Assembly: GCA_045615765.1 (NCBI GenBank)
Contig: JAZLFM010000010.1
Span: forward strand, 100,716 to 164,715
Source of the DNA: UBA1715 sp045615765
GTDB taxonomy: Bacteria > Bacteroidota > Bacteroidia > Bacteroidales > UBA1715
DNA: 64,000 bases
Direction: 5' to 3'
Below are positions 25,610 to 34,906 of the stretch, piece after piece. How positions within the stretch are numbered: position 1 is the first letter of the stretch; every line of letters starts with the position of its first letter. Made by a program: the position numbers and the translations under genes. The notes beneath the pieces were generated by a model, which was given only the letters and a program-made list of their open reading frames with translations, was not told where the DNA came from and did no database searches.

Positions 25610-27500
25610 CATAGCGCTACTCTCCCTATCTGGCTTTTGCCAAAATTCAGACGATTCTTTGTTTGTGAACCTACCAACTATTGAAACAGTAAAACAACAA
25701 ACAACGCTTGCCTCAGAATCACTTCGTATTGTAACCACTCTAACGAAGCAAGACATTGCAAAAATTCCCGTACAGAGCATCAACGACTTGCTTGACTATA
25801 TTCCCGGCATCGACATCCGTTCTCGTGGAAATAATGGTGTGCAAGCCGATATGATTATGCGTGGTGGTACATTTGACCAAGTAATCATTCTGTTAAATGG
25901 CGTAAACATTACCGATCCACAAACGGGTCACCAAAACCTTGATATTCCTATCGACCTTTCTATTGTTGATAGAATTGAAATCTTACAAGGAACTTCAATG
26001 AACGTATTTGGACTATCGTCTTTTAGTGGCGCCATCAACATTATTACCGGTACACAAAAAGATACAAAAGTAGATGTAGGACTCATTGGTGGTAGCAATG
26101 GATATTTTGCTCCACACATTAGTGCAGCTGCCACAAAAGGTAAATGGGATGTGTCGGCTTCGGCTTCCACAAACCAGTCTTCTGGATATATCGACAACAC
26201 TGATTTTAAATATTCTAATGCCTACGTTCAAACAAATTATACAGATTCAACTCTTGGTAAATTCAGTTTTCAACTTGGCGGACAACTAAAAGAATTTGGT
26301 GCAAATTCATTCTACTCTCTTAAATATCCTAACCAATTCGAAAAAGACAAAACCGTTCTTTCTTCATTGCAATGGAATAAAGGTTTCGGTCGTTTCGATG
26401 TGTCTTCTTCTATTTTCTACCGTGCACATTACGATGAATTTCAATTATTTCGAGACGATTATGGAACTGTTCCATCTTGGTACACGAACCACAATTATCA
26501 TATTTCGCAAGTCACTGGAGGAAACGTAAAAACCTCAGCATATACAAAAATCGGGAAATCAACTTTAGGTATAGAAATACGTAACGAACACATTATCAGC
26601 AATGTACTTGGAGACTCTCTTTCTACGCCGAAAAAAGTTCCTTTCAACGACAACCAATATTTCACAGTTGGGAAAAACAGACTTAATTTCAACTACTTCG
26701 GAGAACAAACATTTATTATAAAGAAATTTACTGCATCTGTAGGATTTTCGGGAAACTACAACACGATGTTTAACTCTAACTTCTGTGCTGGAGGAAATCT
26801 TGGCTACAAATTTTCATCGCTATGCAAAGTTTACGCAAATGCAAATAGCGCTCTACGCCTACCAACATTCACTGATATGTATTACAAAAGTGCAACACAA
26901 ATTGCCAACCCAGACTTACATCCTGAAAAAAGTATTACAATGGAATTGGGAGCCCAAGGTCAATCTCAAGGATTCTCATACCGTGCCTCAACATATTTTC
27001 GCATAGGTAAAGATATTATTGATTGGGCAAAGTCGGCAGGAGAAGAGAAATGGAGAAGTATGAATATCGACAATGTTAATGCGCTCGGAGCAGAACTATC
27101 ACTCCAATATAGATGCAAAGTTTTCATCAAACAAATTGGCGCAACATTCTCATATTGTAAACTGAACAAAGAATCTGGTGAACTTGTCAGCAAATATGCA
27201 CTCGATTATTTACGAACATCATTCACTATGAATATCGACCATACAATTTACAAGAATTGGGGAGCAAATTGGCAATTTTCATTTCAAAACAGAGCAGGAA
27301 ACTATATTAGCATAAGCGATACTGCTGAAGAATACGAACCAATTGCTTTATTGGATGTACAAACATATTGGACAAATAAAAACACTAAAATATTCTTAGA
27401 AGCTACTAACTTGTTTGGAACCAAATATTTTGATTATGGCGGCATTGAACAACCAGGCTTGCAAGCACGCGTGGGAATCAATGTACATTTTTCAAAATAA
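25584..27500 (+). CDS. TonB-dependent outer membrane receptor (BtuB-like)
   Basis: This 638-residue receptor has a signal peptide ending near LSGFCQ. A plug domain at about 45-160 has the motifs INDLLDYIPGIDIRSRG, MRGGTFDQVIILLNGVNITDPQTG and RIEILQGTSMNVFGLSSFSGAINIITG. A 22-strand barrel then ends NLFGTKYFDYGGIEQPG and a C-terminal GINVHFSK. It takes up a scarce ligand across the outer membrane using TonB energy; its short length without a carboxypeptidase-like domain suggests a vitamin B12 or siderophore receptor rather than a SusC-type one. The ligand is not proven. TonB and ExbBD genes are present at 31102 and 34129-35991. A strong terminator follows the stop. Confidence 0.85.
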   Translation: MKKINLLCSIALLSLSGFCQNSDDSLFVNLPTIETVKQQTTLASESLRIVTTLTKQDIAKIPVQSINDLLDYIPGIDIRSRGNNGVQADMIMRGGTFDQVIILLNGVNITDPQTGHQNLDIPIDLSIVDRIEILQGTSMNVFGLSSFSGAINIITGTQKDTKVDVGLIGGSNGYFAPHISAAATKGKWDVSASASTNQSSGYIDNTDFKYSNAYVQTNYTDSTLGKFSFQLGGQLKEFGANSFYSLKYPNQFEKDKTVLSSLQWNKGFGRFDVSSSIFYRAHYDEFQLFRDDYGTVPSWYTNHNYHISQVTGGNVKTSAYTKIGKSTLGIEIRNEHIISNVLGDSLSTPKKVPFNDNQYFTVGKNRLNFNYFGEQTFIIKKFTASVGFSGNYNTMFNSNFCAGGNLGYKFSSLCKVYANANSALRLPTFTDMYYKSATQIANPDLHPEKSITMELGAQGQSQGFSYRASTYFRIGKDIIDWAKSAGEEKWRSMNIDNVNALGAELSLQYRCKVFIKQIGATFSYCKLNKESGELVSKYALDYLRTSFTMNIDHTIYKNWGANWQFSFQNRAGNYISISDTAEEYEPIALLDVQTYWTNKNTKIFLEATNLFGTKYFDYGGIEQPGLQARVGINVHFSK

Positions 27501-27510
27501 TTTGGGATTG

Positions 27511-27545
27511 GTTGAGACGCAGAATATAGCGTCTCAACTTTTTTT
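27511..27545 (+). terminator. Intrinsic terminator of the TonB receptor gene
   Basis: A perfect 10-base stem gttgagacgc (27511-27520) / gcgtctcaac (27529-27538) with an 8-base loop is followed by seven T residues. It lies 10 bases after the receptor stop and touches the last codon of the convergent GT90 gene. Confidence 0.85.
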
Positions 27546-28503
27546 ATACAAATTGTTGTGTCTTTTCAAAGTATTTCTGCAAAACCAACAACGACACGAT
27601 GTCTTCTCGTTCTGCATTTAGAAATTGTTGTACATACTCATTTGCATGATGTATTATTGCAAGCGCCTCGTCCTCATGTGATATATAATAATTCAAGCGC
27701 TCTTCCAAATCAGAAAAATCGTCTGCAATGGCAACATAATGATAATTTGGAATAAGCGTGCCTTCCATAAACCACGTCTCGTATTTGGGTTTTGGCATTA
27801 CTGCTAATGAATTTGTAAGCATCACCCATTTTAGGTTTGTAGCGACATCATTTCCTTCCAAACACAATATAAACTTATACTGTAGATGTGCTTCCCGTGT
27901 CATTTTCTTACAAATCCAAGCTGGATCATACACAGGTTTTTCATTCACCTGACCTAAATCACAAAGCGGCGTACCAAACCATTTTTTATAGAAATCTATT
28001 CGATTCTGTTGATACAACAATCCACGACCTATCAATTTGTTCTGTTTTGCTGAAAAGGGAGTAGAATCTACTATAAAATTGAAATGGCGAAATTTATTCA
28101 ATTTTAAGAGTATAGAATTCTCGTTTAATTCACTTATAGGACGACTTTTCACTATCGTTGGACATTGCGGAATCCAAGTTATATCGCCAAAAGAGAAACA
28201 AAAACGAAGTTTTTTAGAAAAATATTTCACATACTCATATGTATCAAAATAATATGCAAAATGATACTCCTTACCATATTTAAACTGCCCTAAACACATA
28301 GCATCAACAGGCAAAGACGTATGTGCTTGTAACTTGCAATAATAGTTTACCCTCTGTTCTATGTATGCTTTCTCTTCAGGATGTTTTGCTAAATACCGTC
28401 GAATCTTCGCAGCTCTTCTTATCTCAAACAACTTACGCGGACACAAGTATGAGACTATATTCTTTACCTGATACGGAAATTTTGCATTCTGACGAATTTT
28501 CAT
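27544..28503 (-). CDS. Glycosyltransferase family 90 (CAP10/LpsA-like) protein
   Basis: This 319-residue protein shows the GT90 signatures. These are YKFILCLEGNDVATNLKWVM (membrane- or nucleotide-sugar-facing core), then a segment with W-F-M-E-G-T-L-I-P-N-Y-H-Y-V-A-I, and the C-terminal ANEYVQQFLN. The family transfers xylose or related sugars onto LPS or capsule. No signal peptide is seen. It follows the pseudouridine synthase gene by three bases, which suggests one operon with the phosphatase at 29205. The sugar and the acceptor are unknown. Confidence 0.78.
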   Translation of the reverse strand: MKIRQNAKFPYQVKNIVSYLCPRKLFEIRRAAKIRRYLAKHPEEKAYIEQRVNYYCKLQAHTSLPVDAMCLGQFKYGKEYHFAYYFDTYEYVKYFSKKLRFCFSFGDITWIPQCPTIVKSRPISELNENSILLKLNKFRHFNFIVDSTPFSAKQNKLIGRGLLYQQNRIDFYKKWFGTPLCDLGQVNEKPVYDPAWICKKMTREAHLQYKFILCLEGNDVATNLKWVMLTNSLAVMPKPKYETWFMEGTLIPNYHYVAIADDFSDLEERLNYYISHEDEALAIIHHANEYVQQFLNAEREDIVSLLVLQKYFEKTQQFV

Positions 28504-28506
28504 AAC

Positions 28507-29202
28507 CTACTCCTTCTTTTCCCTATTTTCTATAGAAAAACCTGGAAAATGCTTCAAAAATGATTTAGGAATTGGCACATCAAACACCATTGGTTGACGA
28601 GTAATCGGATGCACAAATGCCAATCTATTGTTATGTAACATCAAACGATTTTCCGGATCTGTTTTAGCACCATACTTTCTATCGCCTGCAATGCACCAAC
28701 CATGTTCAGACAATTGCACACGAATCTGATTTTTTCGTCCTGTAAGTATTTGAACATCAAGCAAAGCCATATTCCTATATTCTGCCACAACTTTATAACG
28801 AGTTATCGCTAGTTTTCCTATTTCTCTATTACGAGTTGAATACACATAAGTAGCTGAATTTTCTGCCAAATACGAACGAATTTCTGCTTTCTTTGGATTA
28901 GGGACAACTTCAGTTACAGCAACATAGCGTCTATCCAACACGTAATCGTTCCAAGCATTACGAAATATTTGCTGAATTTCTTCGGTTTTTGCAAATAACA
29001 AAATACCAGAAGTGTATTGATCTAACCTATGACATACATAAGCCTCATTTTTTATATACTTATGCTTCACATAATCACGTACCAGTTGCCAGGCATTTAC
29101 ATCCTTCGAAGTCTTATTGCCAACCGACAATAAACCCGATGGTTTCTCTATCACAATCAACCATTTGTCTTCATACAAAATATTGAGTTTGCGAGAATTC
29201 AT
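28507..29202 (-). CDS. RluA-family RNA pseudouridine synthase
   Basis: This 231-residue enzyme isomerises uridine to pseudouridine in rRNA or tRNA. The RluA catalytic motif H-R-L-D-Q-Y-T-S-G-I-L-L-F-A-K (catalytic Asp in HRLD) is present. Other family motifs are PSGLLSVG near the start, the R-K-N-Q-I-R-V-Q-L stretch, and the RLMLHNNRLAFVHPITR segment near the C-terminus. It lacks an S4 domain, like RluA/TruC-type members. It lies two bases from the phosphatase gene and three bases from the GT90 gene. Confidence 0.88.
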   Translation of the reverse strand: MNSRKLNILYEDKWLIVIEKPSGLLSVGNKTSKDVNAWQLVRDYVKHKYIKNEAYVCHRLDQYTSGILLFAKTEEIQQIFRNAWNDYVLDRRYVAVTEVVPNPKKAEIRSYLAENSATYVYSTRNREIGKLAITRYKVVAEYRNMALLDVQILTGRKNQIRVQLSEHGWCIAGDRKYGAKTDPENRLMLHNNRLAFVHPITRQPMVFDVPIPKSFLKHFPGFSIENREKKE

Positions 29203-29204
29203 AT

Positions 29205-30473
29205 TTAATCTGCCAAAACATTTCTATAATACGCACGAACATCATTCCATTTATAATATGGAGCAATGTCACTCTGCAACGGAAGATCAACCTCACGCTC
29301 ATTTAATAAAACTTTCACCAAAATTTCGTCAGATTTCGGTGATTTATAAAATATCATCTGAAAGTTTCCTGCCATTGGAATAATCATATAATCTCTCCAA
29401 ACATCGCTCAACTTTTCCAAATCTGTAACCTGAGCATTGCAACCTTCCAACTGCATTAAACTACATAAAGGCAACAAACCAGTATCGTGACCAAAACGCA
29501 AATTCGCACATACACCAGTTTTTTTCGACAAAGCCATATCAGCATCGTCTAAAATACCTTGTAAAATAGTTTTTCCAAACAAAACACCTTGATTATTTGT
29601 CAACGGACAGGTACCATAAGAACCATACCACCAAGCATTCTGCACAACCCAGTTCCCATACAATTCCTCATCTGTGAAAACATCGTCGAAGTCTATATTC
29701 AAAGAGTCCATTCCCTGAATACTACAATGTATTTCATAAAATCTTCGCATAAAAGAACTTGCGTCGATATTTTCATTTACATAAACAGAGTCTTTAAACA
29801 AAGCTGTAATCATACGCTGTGGTTTCACATATTTTTCACATAAAGCGCCATACGATTTTTGCCACTCATCTTTCGATTGATACGCTGCAACTTTATCCCA
29901 AGCATCAACTACAATCGATGGCATTATTTTTTTACTACACTCTGTTCTAAATTCCAAATTCGGACTTAACGAAGCCAATTCCGTACAGAAAGCTGACATA
30001 CTCACAATACATCGTGGAGATGTAGAAACCTTTACAGCAACAACAGAAGCATTTTTCTTATTACCAAATATTTCTGGAAAATTGGACACCATTCGTGCTG
30101 CTATTCCCTTATGTTGTTTCTGACCCAACAATGTTAAATCACCGGCACGTAAATCTGCATACACCTGTAATTTATATATTCGTTCTGCCACCGACTTTCC
30201 TAATTCCGTCAATACATTAGCAGAATCTGCTTTGTGAAACAAATTAGAGAAATAACTATATTCACTTTGATTCCAATGGAAACGCGATCCATGTCTTCCA
30301 TAATGACTCATATAAACAGGTTTATATCCTTTAGGAGCAGGAGTATATTTTTCATTCGGATTCTCGTACGCCAAATAATTGCTACACATCTGATTACGAG
30401 TTGGTCGTGCTGTTTGTGAAAGACAAACAACAGACAAACACATTGTAAGAACTACAAATAAAAATTTCTTCAT
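29205..30473 (-). CDS. Exported histidine-type acid phosphatase (phytase/MINPP-like)
   Basis: This 422-residue protein has a signal peptide ending at VCLSQ. The histidine phosphatase motif R-H-G-S-R occurs in the segment PVYMSHYGRHGSRF, and the proton donor pair H-D occurs in FGHDTGLLPL. This places it in branch 2 of the superfamily, which includes multiple inositol polyphosphate phosphatases. It acts outside the cytoplasm on phosphate esters such as phytate or sugar phosphates. It is the first gene of a tight run with rluA-like and GT90 genes. The substrate is not proven. Confidence 0.82.
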   Translation of the reverse strand: MKKFLFVVLTMCLSVVCLSQTARPTRNQMCSNYLAYENPNEKYTPAPKGYKPVYMSHYGRHGSRFHWNQSEYSYFSNLFHKADSANVLTELGKSVAERIYKLQVYADLRAGDLTLLGQKQHKGIAARMVSNFPEIFGNKKNASVVAVKVSTSPRCIVSMSAFCTELASLSPNLEFRTECSKKIMPSIVVDAWDKVAAYQSKDEWQKSYGALCEKYVKPQRMITALFKDSVYVNENIDASSFMRRFYEIHCSIQGMDSLNIDFDDVFTDEELYGNWVVQNAWWYGSYGTCPLTNNQGVLFGKTILQGILDDADMALSKKTGVCANLRFGHDTGLLPLCSLMQLEGCNAQVTDLEKLSDVWRDYMIIPMAGNFQMIFYKSPKSDEILVKVLLNEREVDLPLQSDIAPYYKWNDVRAYYRNVLAD

Positions 30474-30482
30474 CTCATTAGT

Positions 30483-30516
30483 AAAAAAAATCCCAACAGA
30501 AAACTCTATTGGGATT
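30483..30516 (-). terminator. Intrinsic terminator of the tonB-frr transcript
   Basis: On the minus strand, aatcccaa (from 30516) pairs with ttgggatt (ending 30489) around a 12-base loop, followed by a T-run (30490-30483). It lies 24 bases after the frr stop and separates frr from the phosphatase gene. Confidence 0.75.
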
Positions 30517-30539
30517 CTTAATGTATTAGTTTCTAAAAA

Positions 30540-31100
30540 TTAAATCTTCATAATATCTGCTTCTTTTTCAGCAGCTTTTTCGTCAACCTTTGCAATTGCA
30601 GCATCAATGATTTTTTGAATTTGAGCCTCGCCATCTTTTGCCATATCTTCTGCAAGACCATCTTTTTGCAATTTCTTAATCATTTCGTTTGCATCGCGAC
30701 GAACATTACGAATAACAACCTTTGTATTTTCAGCCTCGGCACGAACTTGTTTACACAAATCCTTACGACGTTCTTCTGTCAACACAGGAATAGAAATTCT
30801 AATTAACTGACCATCGTTGATAGGAGTCAAACCAAGGTTTGCAACCATGATTGCTTTTTCAATAGGATCAATCATTTTCTTTTCCCATGGTTGTACCACC
30901 AAAGTACGAGCGTCAGCAGAGTTTACATTAGCAACCTGATTCAAAGGCGTCATTGTTCCGTAGTAATCTACACGAACAGACTCCAACATTACAGGAGAAG
31001 CCTTACCCGCACGCAATTTTGAAAGTTCAGAATCCAAACGCTGTAATGGAGCGTTCATTCTGTCTTTTGTATCTTCAATAACTAATTCTAGTTCTTCCAT
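30540..31100 (-). CDS. frr: Ribosome-recycling factor
   Basis: This 186-residue protein splits post-termination ribosomes together with EF-G. It begins MEELELVIEDTKDRMNAPLQ. It has the family motifs LRAGKASPVMLESVRVDYYG, TPLNQVANVNSADARTLVVQPW, IRISIPVLTEERRKDLCKQV and IRNVRRDANE. A start at 31169 would add 23 non-homologous residues and overlap tonB, so the ATG at 31100, one base after the tonB stop, is used. Cotranscription with tonB is likely. The downstream terminator is at 30483-30516. Confidence 0.96.
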   Translation of the reverse strand: MEELELVIEDTKDRMNAPLQRLDSELSKLRAGKASPVMLESVRVDYYGTMTPLNQVANVNSADARTLVVQPWEKKMIDPIEKAIMVANLGLTPINDGQLIRISIPVLTEERRKDLCKQVRAEAENTKVVIRNVRRDANEMIKKLQKDGLAEDMAKDGEAQIQKIIDAAIAKVDEKAAEKEADIMKI

Positions 31101-31101
31101 A

Positions 31102-31800
31102 TTATTTACCCAATTTGAATTGAACAGGTAAGTTGAAATATACAGGTACTTTTTCACCAGCTTGTTCACCCGGTTCGAATGCAGGTAATTTTGCTACAAC
31201 ATCCAATGCAGCTTTATCAAGCAATGGATTTACTGATTTCAAAATTTCAGGATGAACTGCTTTTCCTTGTTTATTTACAACGAATTTCACAACCACTGTA
31301 CCTTCTGCACCCATATCGGCTGCTTCTTGTGGATATTCCAATTTTTCACCAATAAATTTAATCAAAGCACCCATACCACCAGGGAAACTAGGCATTTTCT
31401 CTACACGAATGTGTGGAGTACCTTCGTTTACTTCTTCATCATCATTATCAAAATTTATCGGGTCTTTGATATCAGCATTTTGATCATCATTATTAGCCTG
31501 CATTTGGTCTGATTGGTCTTCATTTTCGTTTTCTGTTTCCACAACTTGATCAGAAGCAGGAGGTTCTGGCAATTCTGGTTTTGGTTGTTCAACTTCTGGT
31601 TGTTCTGGTTCACGAGTTACTTCAACCATTTCCATATCATCTTCCGAACCTATAGTTTCACGTTGCACCGAGTTATTTGATTCACTAACACCAACTTCAA
31701 ATGCAACTAATACTATAAGAAGTACAACAACAAATCCTATTTCTCTGAATAACAATCGTTTGTCTTCAAGATTTGCTTTTTCGCTTTTCTTTATTTCCAT
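31102..31800 (-). CDS. tonB: Energy transducer TonB
   Basis: This 232-residue protein has one N-terminal transmembrane anchor (about 22-42, VVVLLIVLVAFEVG). A proline- and glutamate-rich spacer (EPEQPEVEQPKPELPEPP) and an acidic Asn/Asp stretch follow. The C-terminal TonB domain has FPGGMGALIKFIGEKLEYPQ, EGTVVVKFVVNKQGK, LLDKAALDVVAKLPAFEPG and VPVYFNLPVQFKL. It links inner-membrane ExbBD to outer-membrane receptors such as the one at 25584. It lies between radA (89-base gap) and frr (one-base gap). Confidence 0.9.
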   Translation of the reverse strand: MEIKKSEKANLEDKRLLFREIGFVVVLLIVLVAFEVGVSESNNSVQRETIGSEDDMEMVEVTREPEQPEVEQPKPELPEPPASDQVVETENENEDQSDQMQANNDDQNADIKDPINFDNDDEEVNEGTPHIRVEKMPSFPGGMGALIKFIGEKLEYPQEAADMGAEGTVVVKFVVNKQGKAVHPEILKSVNPLLDKAALDVVAKLPAFEPGEQAGEKVPVYFNLPVQFKLGK

Positions 31801-31889
31801 AATACAATGTATAAATCGTCAAAATTTTTGCTAAAATAGTAAATTACTTTGAATAAATAAGACGCCATGCCGATTTTTTCGACAACAAA

Positions 31890-33257
31890 TTATTCTGCAT
31901 CTGATTTTTTAAATATTTCTCTGAAAGTATTGTCAATTCTAGAACATGAAACAACCTGACATTGCGAGTTACTTTTTATTTCACAAGGTGGCACAAACAT
32001 TTTTTGTATACCCAATTTTGCAGATTCTTTCACGCGTTTTTCTACTTGAGAAACGGAACGAACTTCGCCGGTAAGGCCAATTTCTCCGGCAAAACAAAAC
32101 GTATTCGGAATATAAAAATCAAATAATGACGAAAGTATTGCCGCTACTACAGCAAAATCTATAGAAGTATCTTGTACCCGTATTCCGCCAGCAACATTTA
32201 TGAACACATCTTTCGTATATATTTTGACTCCAAGTCTTTTTTCTATCACTGCAAGTAACATATTCAAACGCTTGCTATCATACCCATTCACTGTTCGTTG
32301 TGGGGTTCCATAAGCAGCCGTACTTACTAGCGCTTGGACTTCTATCATCAATGGGCGAATACCTTCCATAACTGAAGCAACCGCTACTCCACTCAATTTT
32401 TCAGGGTTTCCGCTCAACATTATTTCCGAAGGATTTGAGACTTCTTTCAAACCAGAGTGAACCATCTCAAAGATTCCAATTTCCGCAGTTGATCCAAAAC
32501 GGTTTTTATTACTACGCAAAATTCTATACACATTATGCATATCGCCTTCGAACTGCAACACAACATCCACCATGTGTTCTAAAATTTTTGGTCCCGCAAT
32601 ACTGCCTTCTTTATTGATATGTCCTATCAATATCATCGGGATATGGGTAGATTTCGCCAATTCTATCAGCAAATTCGACGTTTCGCGTATCTGTGAAACA
32701 CTACCCGGAGTTGCATCTATATCTGGATGTTTCAGAGTCTGAACCGAATCAATTATTACCAATTCTGGTTGAAACTGTTTCACTTCCTGTATAATTGCAG
32801 CAACATTTGTCTCACTATAGATATAACAACTTTCGGATTTTGTACTCAATCGTTGTGCGCGAAGAAAGATTTGCTGAGGACTTTCCTCCCCCGACACATA
32901 CAAGACTTTTTTATTTAGAGAAACTGCAACTTGTAACAATAAGGTTGACTTTCCTATTCCCGGTTCTCCTCCTAACAATATTACGGAACCAGGAACAATT
33001 CCTCCACCAACTACTTGATCAAGTTCATGAATACCTGTTTGAATACGCTCTAACTTCTCAGTTTTGATTTCACCTAAAACAATAGGTTTAGAAGAAGAGA
33101 CAACAGTTGCACTTGACGCAGACTTTCCTACATTCGATTGAATTACTTCTTCTTGAAAGGAATTCCAAGAACCACACGAACTACACTTACCCATCCATTT
33201 AGGAGATTGGGCACCACAATTTTGGCAAACGAATACAACCTTGGATTTAACAGCCAC
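31890..33257 (-). CDS. radA: DNA repair protein RadA
   Basis: This 455-residue protein stimulates branch migration of recombination intermediates. The N-terminal C4 zinc motif C-Q-N-C-x(12)-C-S-S-C is intact. The RecA-like ATPase has Walker A GGEPGIGKSTLLLQ, the SGEES motif, Walker B LVIIDSVQT, and the RadA-specific K-N-R-F-G-S. The C-terminal Lon-like domain has DFAVVAAILSS and GEIGLTGEVRSV. The length is usual. It follows a small lipoprotein gene by three bases. Confidence 0.96.
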   Translation of the reverse strand: MAVKSKVVFVCQNCGAQSPKWMGKCSSCGSWNSFQEEVIQSNVGKSASSATVVSSSKPIVLGEIKTEKLERIQTGIHELDQVVGGGIVPGSVILLGGEPGIGKSTLLLQVAVSLNKKVLYVSGEESPQQIFLRAQRLSTKSESCYIYSETNVAAIIQEVKQFQPELVIIDSVQTLKHPDIDATPGSVSQIRETSNLLIELAKSTHIPMILIGHINKEGSIAGPKILEHMVDVVLQFEGDMHNVYRILRSNKNRFGSTAEIGIFEMVHSGLKEVSNPSEIMLSGNPEKLSGVAVASVMEGIRPLMIEVQALVSTAAYGTPQRTVNGYDSKRLNMLLAVIEKRLGVKIYTKDVFINVAGGIRVQDTSIDFAVVAAILSSLFDFYIPNTFCFAGEIGLTGEVRSVSQVEKRVKESAKLGIQKMFVPPCEIKSNSQCQVVSCSRIDNTFREIFKKSDAE

Positions 33258-33260
33258 TAC

Positions 33261-33647
33261 TTATTTTGTAAACTCTCGTCGGAGATAGCAGCCTTGAGTA
33301 TTTCCATCAAGCAACTCCACACGATTCAATTTTAACTTACGACTATTTACTTTCTCTACACGCCACACACCATTCATTGTAGAGCCTTGAATACGCACAT
33401 ATCGAGTAACGATTGATCTTGTAAAGACCTCGTATGAACAAACTTGAACACTATCTGCTTTCCCGAACAAAATATCGTTTGAAATTTCCAACTTGCCCCC
33501 AGAATAGAAAGTCCATTTTGCATCATCCGACCATCCACAGTCACCTACATCTTCAACTTTCCACTCTCCTATCAAACGAGTTTCGGTAGATTTTGAGCAA
33601 CTAACAAATATTATTGCAACAAAAAAAATGTATAAAAATTTTTTCAT
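33261..33647 (-). CDS. Small lipoprotein, paralogue of the neighbour at 33731
   Basis: This 128-residue protein begins with a type II signal MKKFLYIFFVAIIFVSC and lipidation Cys17. The mature domain has RLIGEWKVEDVGDCGWSDD, WTFYSGGKLEIS and a C-terminal CYLRREFTK. It aligns along its length with the next gene (GEW-x-V, VGDCGW, WTFYS, LRREF), so a tandem duplication is evident. The small beta-barrel pattern suggests a lipocalin-like fold. The start is the ATG at 33647; two residues further upstream are possible. The function is unknown. Confidence 0.65.
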   Translation of the reverse strand: MKKFLYIFFVAIIFVSCSKSTETRLIGEWKVEDVGDCGWSDDAKWTFYSGGKLEISNDILFGKADSVQVCSYEVFTRSIVTRYVRIQGSTMNGVWRVEKVNSRKLKLNRVELLDGNTQGCYLRREFTK

Positions 33648-33730
33648 AGGCACACTATATTTCCAACAAATATAGAAAACTATCTCCTTTTAACAAAGAG
33701 AATGAATGTATTTATAACCGAAAAGAAAAA

Positions 33731-34132
33731 TTAATATTTCTGAAATTCACGGCGAAGGAAAGCACCATCTCGAGAACCATCCAAAAACGATTCACGAGTT
33801 AAGATAAGCGTGCTGCGTTTATGTTTATCAATTCTCCAGTTACCTTGAAACCAACCATAATCAGACCTAATACGAACATAATTACGCCATTTTCCATGGA
33901 ATGTTTCCCATGAGCCAACGACGGTTGAATCAGGTTTTGCATTAACATCATTTAATAAAACAACATCCCCATTAGAATAAAATGTCCACGTTGTTACATC
34001 AGGCCATCCACAATCGCCAACAGTCACAACTGTCCATTCCCCAACCAATCGTGATTCTTCAATTTTAGCACAACCAACAAGCCCTGCTAAAAATACCATC
34101 ACGGTAAATAGTGTTACAATTTGCTTTTTCAT
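33731..34132 (-). CDS. Small lipoprotein, paralogue of the neighbour at 33261
   Basis: This 133-residue protein has a type II signal (MKKQIVTLFTVMVFLAGLVGC) and a mature part with RLVGEWTVVTVGDCGWPD, WTFYSNGDVVLLND, YVRIRSDYGWFQGNWRID and FLRREFQKY. It is clearly homologous to the gene 84 bases downstream. The ATG overlaps the stop of the TonB-like gene by four bases (ATGA), so it belongs to the exbB-exbD-tonB transcript. The function is unknown; a role with the TonB machinery is possible from context only. Confidence 0.68.
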   Translation of the reverse strand: MKKQIVTLFTVMVFLAGLVGCAKIEESRLVGEWTVVTVGDCGWPDVTTWTFYSNGDVVLLNDVNAKPDSTVVGSWETFHGKWRNYVRIRSDYGWFQGNWRIDKHKRSTLILTRESFLDGSRDGAFLRREFQKY

Positions 34133-34905
34133 TTCTTTGAAGTAGTGTATTCGTATGTAATTTTTGCGTATCGCGTTGTTCTTTCATCTGGTTGGAAAGT
34201 AGTTTTTTTCGCTGCTTCTTTTGCCGCATTTATACAAGCTTGTTCTGTCAATGCAGTTTCAACAGATTGTATAGAAGTTACTATTCCAGCCGAATTTACA
34301 ACAACTGTAAGAACTATAGGATTATTACAATTTGATGTATTACTTGGTTTCACCAAATTCACAGCATCACCATTTCCGTAAGGACTACCTGGATTTCCTT
34401 TTTTATTTTTTGATTCTGTACCATTTGGATTTCCCGCACGTCCAGTAGAAGCACCAGTATTCGAATTTCCTTCCGTTCCTACGCCATTTTGTCCGCCACC
34501 ACCCGACAATTTACCGGTAAGTGCATCCATTTTTTGTTTAAATTCGTTTTCTTGACGAATTCTTTCCTGTTCTTCAGGAGATAACTCTGGTTGTTTGGGA
34601 GTCTCTACCTTCGTATTGTTCTTCTTTACCGAAATTGAAGGGACTTCTGTTTGAGTAACATACGAATCGTCGTTTGATTGAGGCTGAGCTGGCGTAGAAG
34701 GATTAGATGCCGTTGCATCTATCGGTGTTCCTGCATCATCGCCCACAACTAATTCACCAAAATCCACAACAATACCATCTGGTTCCGGAAACTCTAATGG
34801 TGGAGCAGAAAAGCCAAATAGCAAAAGAATTATTAGCACAATACCATGAACAAGTAATGTACCAATAATTCCATACTTTCTATCTCCAACAAATAGTTCT
34901 TTCAT
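34129..34905 (-). CDS. TonB-like energy transducer of the ExbBD operon
   Basis: This 258-residue protein has one N-terminal transmembrane segment (about 11-31, YGIIGTLLVHGIVLIILLLF), an acidic spacer, a short charged helical stretch (SPEEQERIRQENEFKQKM) and a Gly/Asn-rich linker. The C-terminal domain (PIVLTVVVNSAGIVTSIQSV, ACINAAKEAAKKTTFQP) is a TonB/TolA-type fold with two conserved Cys. It directly follows exbD by one base, so it is the transducer dedicated to this ExbBD pair. It is clearly different from the TonB at 31102. Confidence 0.8.
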   Translation of the reverse strand: MKELFVGDRKYGIIGTLLVHGIVLIILLLFGFSAPPLEFPEPDGIVVDFGELVVGDDAGTPIDATASNPSTPAQPQSNDDSYVTQTEVPSISVKKNNTKVETPKQPELSPEEQERIRQENEFKQKMDALTGKLSGGGGQNGVGTEGNSNTGASTGRAGNPNGTESKNKKGNPGSPYGNGDAVNLVKPSNTSNCNNPIVLTVVVNSAGIVTSIQSVETALTEQACINAAKEAAKKTTFQPDERTTRYAKITYEYTTSKK

Positions 34906-34906
34906 A

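Noticed and set aside
30540..31169. Longer frr starting at 31169
   Set aside because: The extension lies inside tonB and is unlike RRF; MEELELVIED is the typical start.
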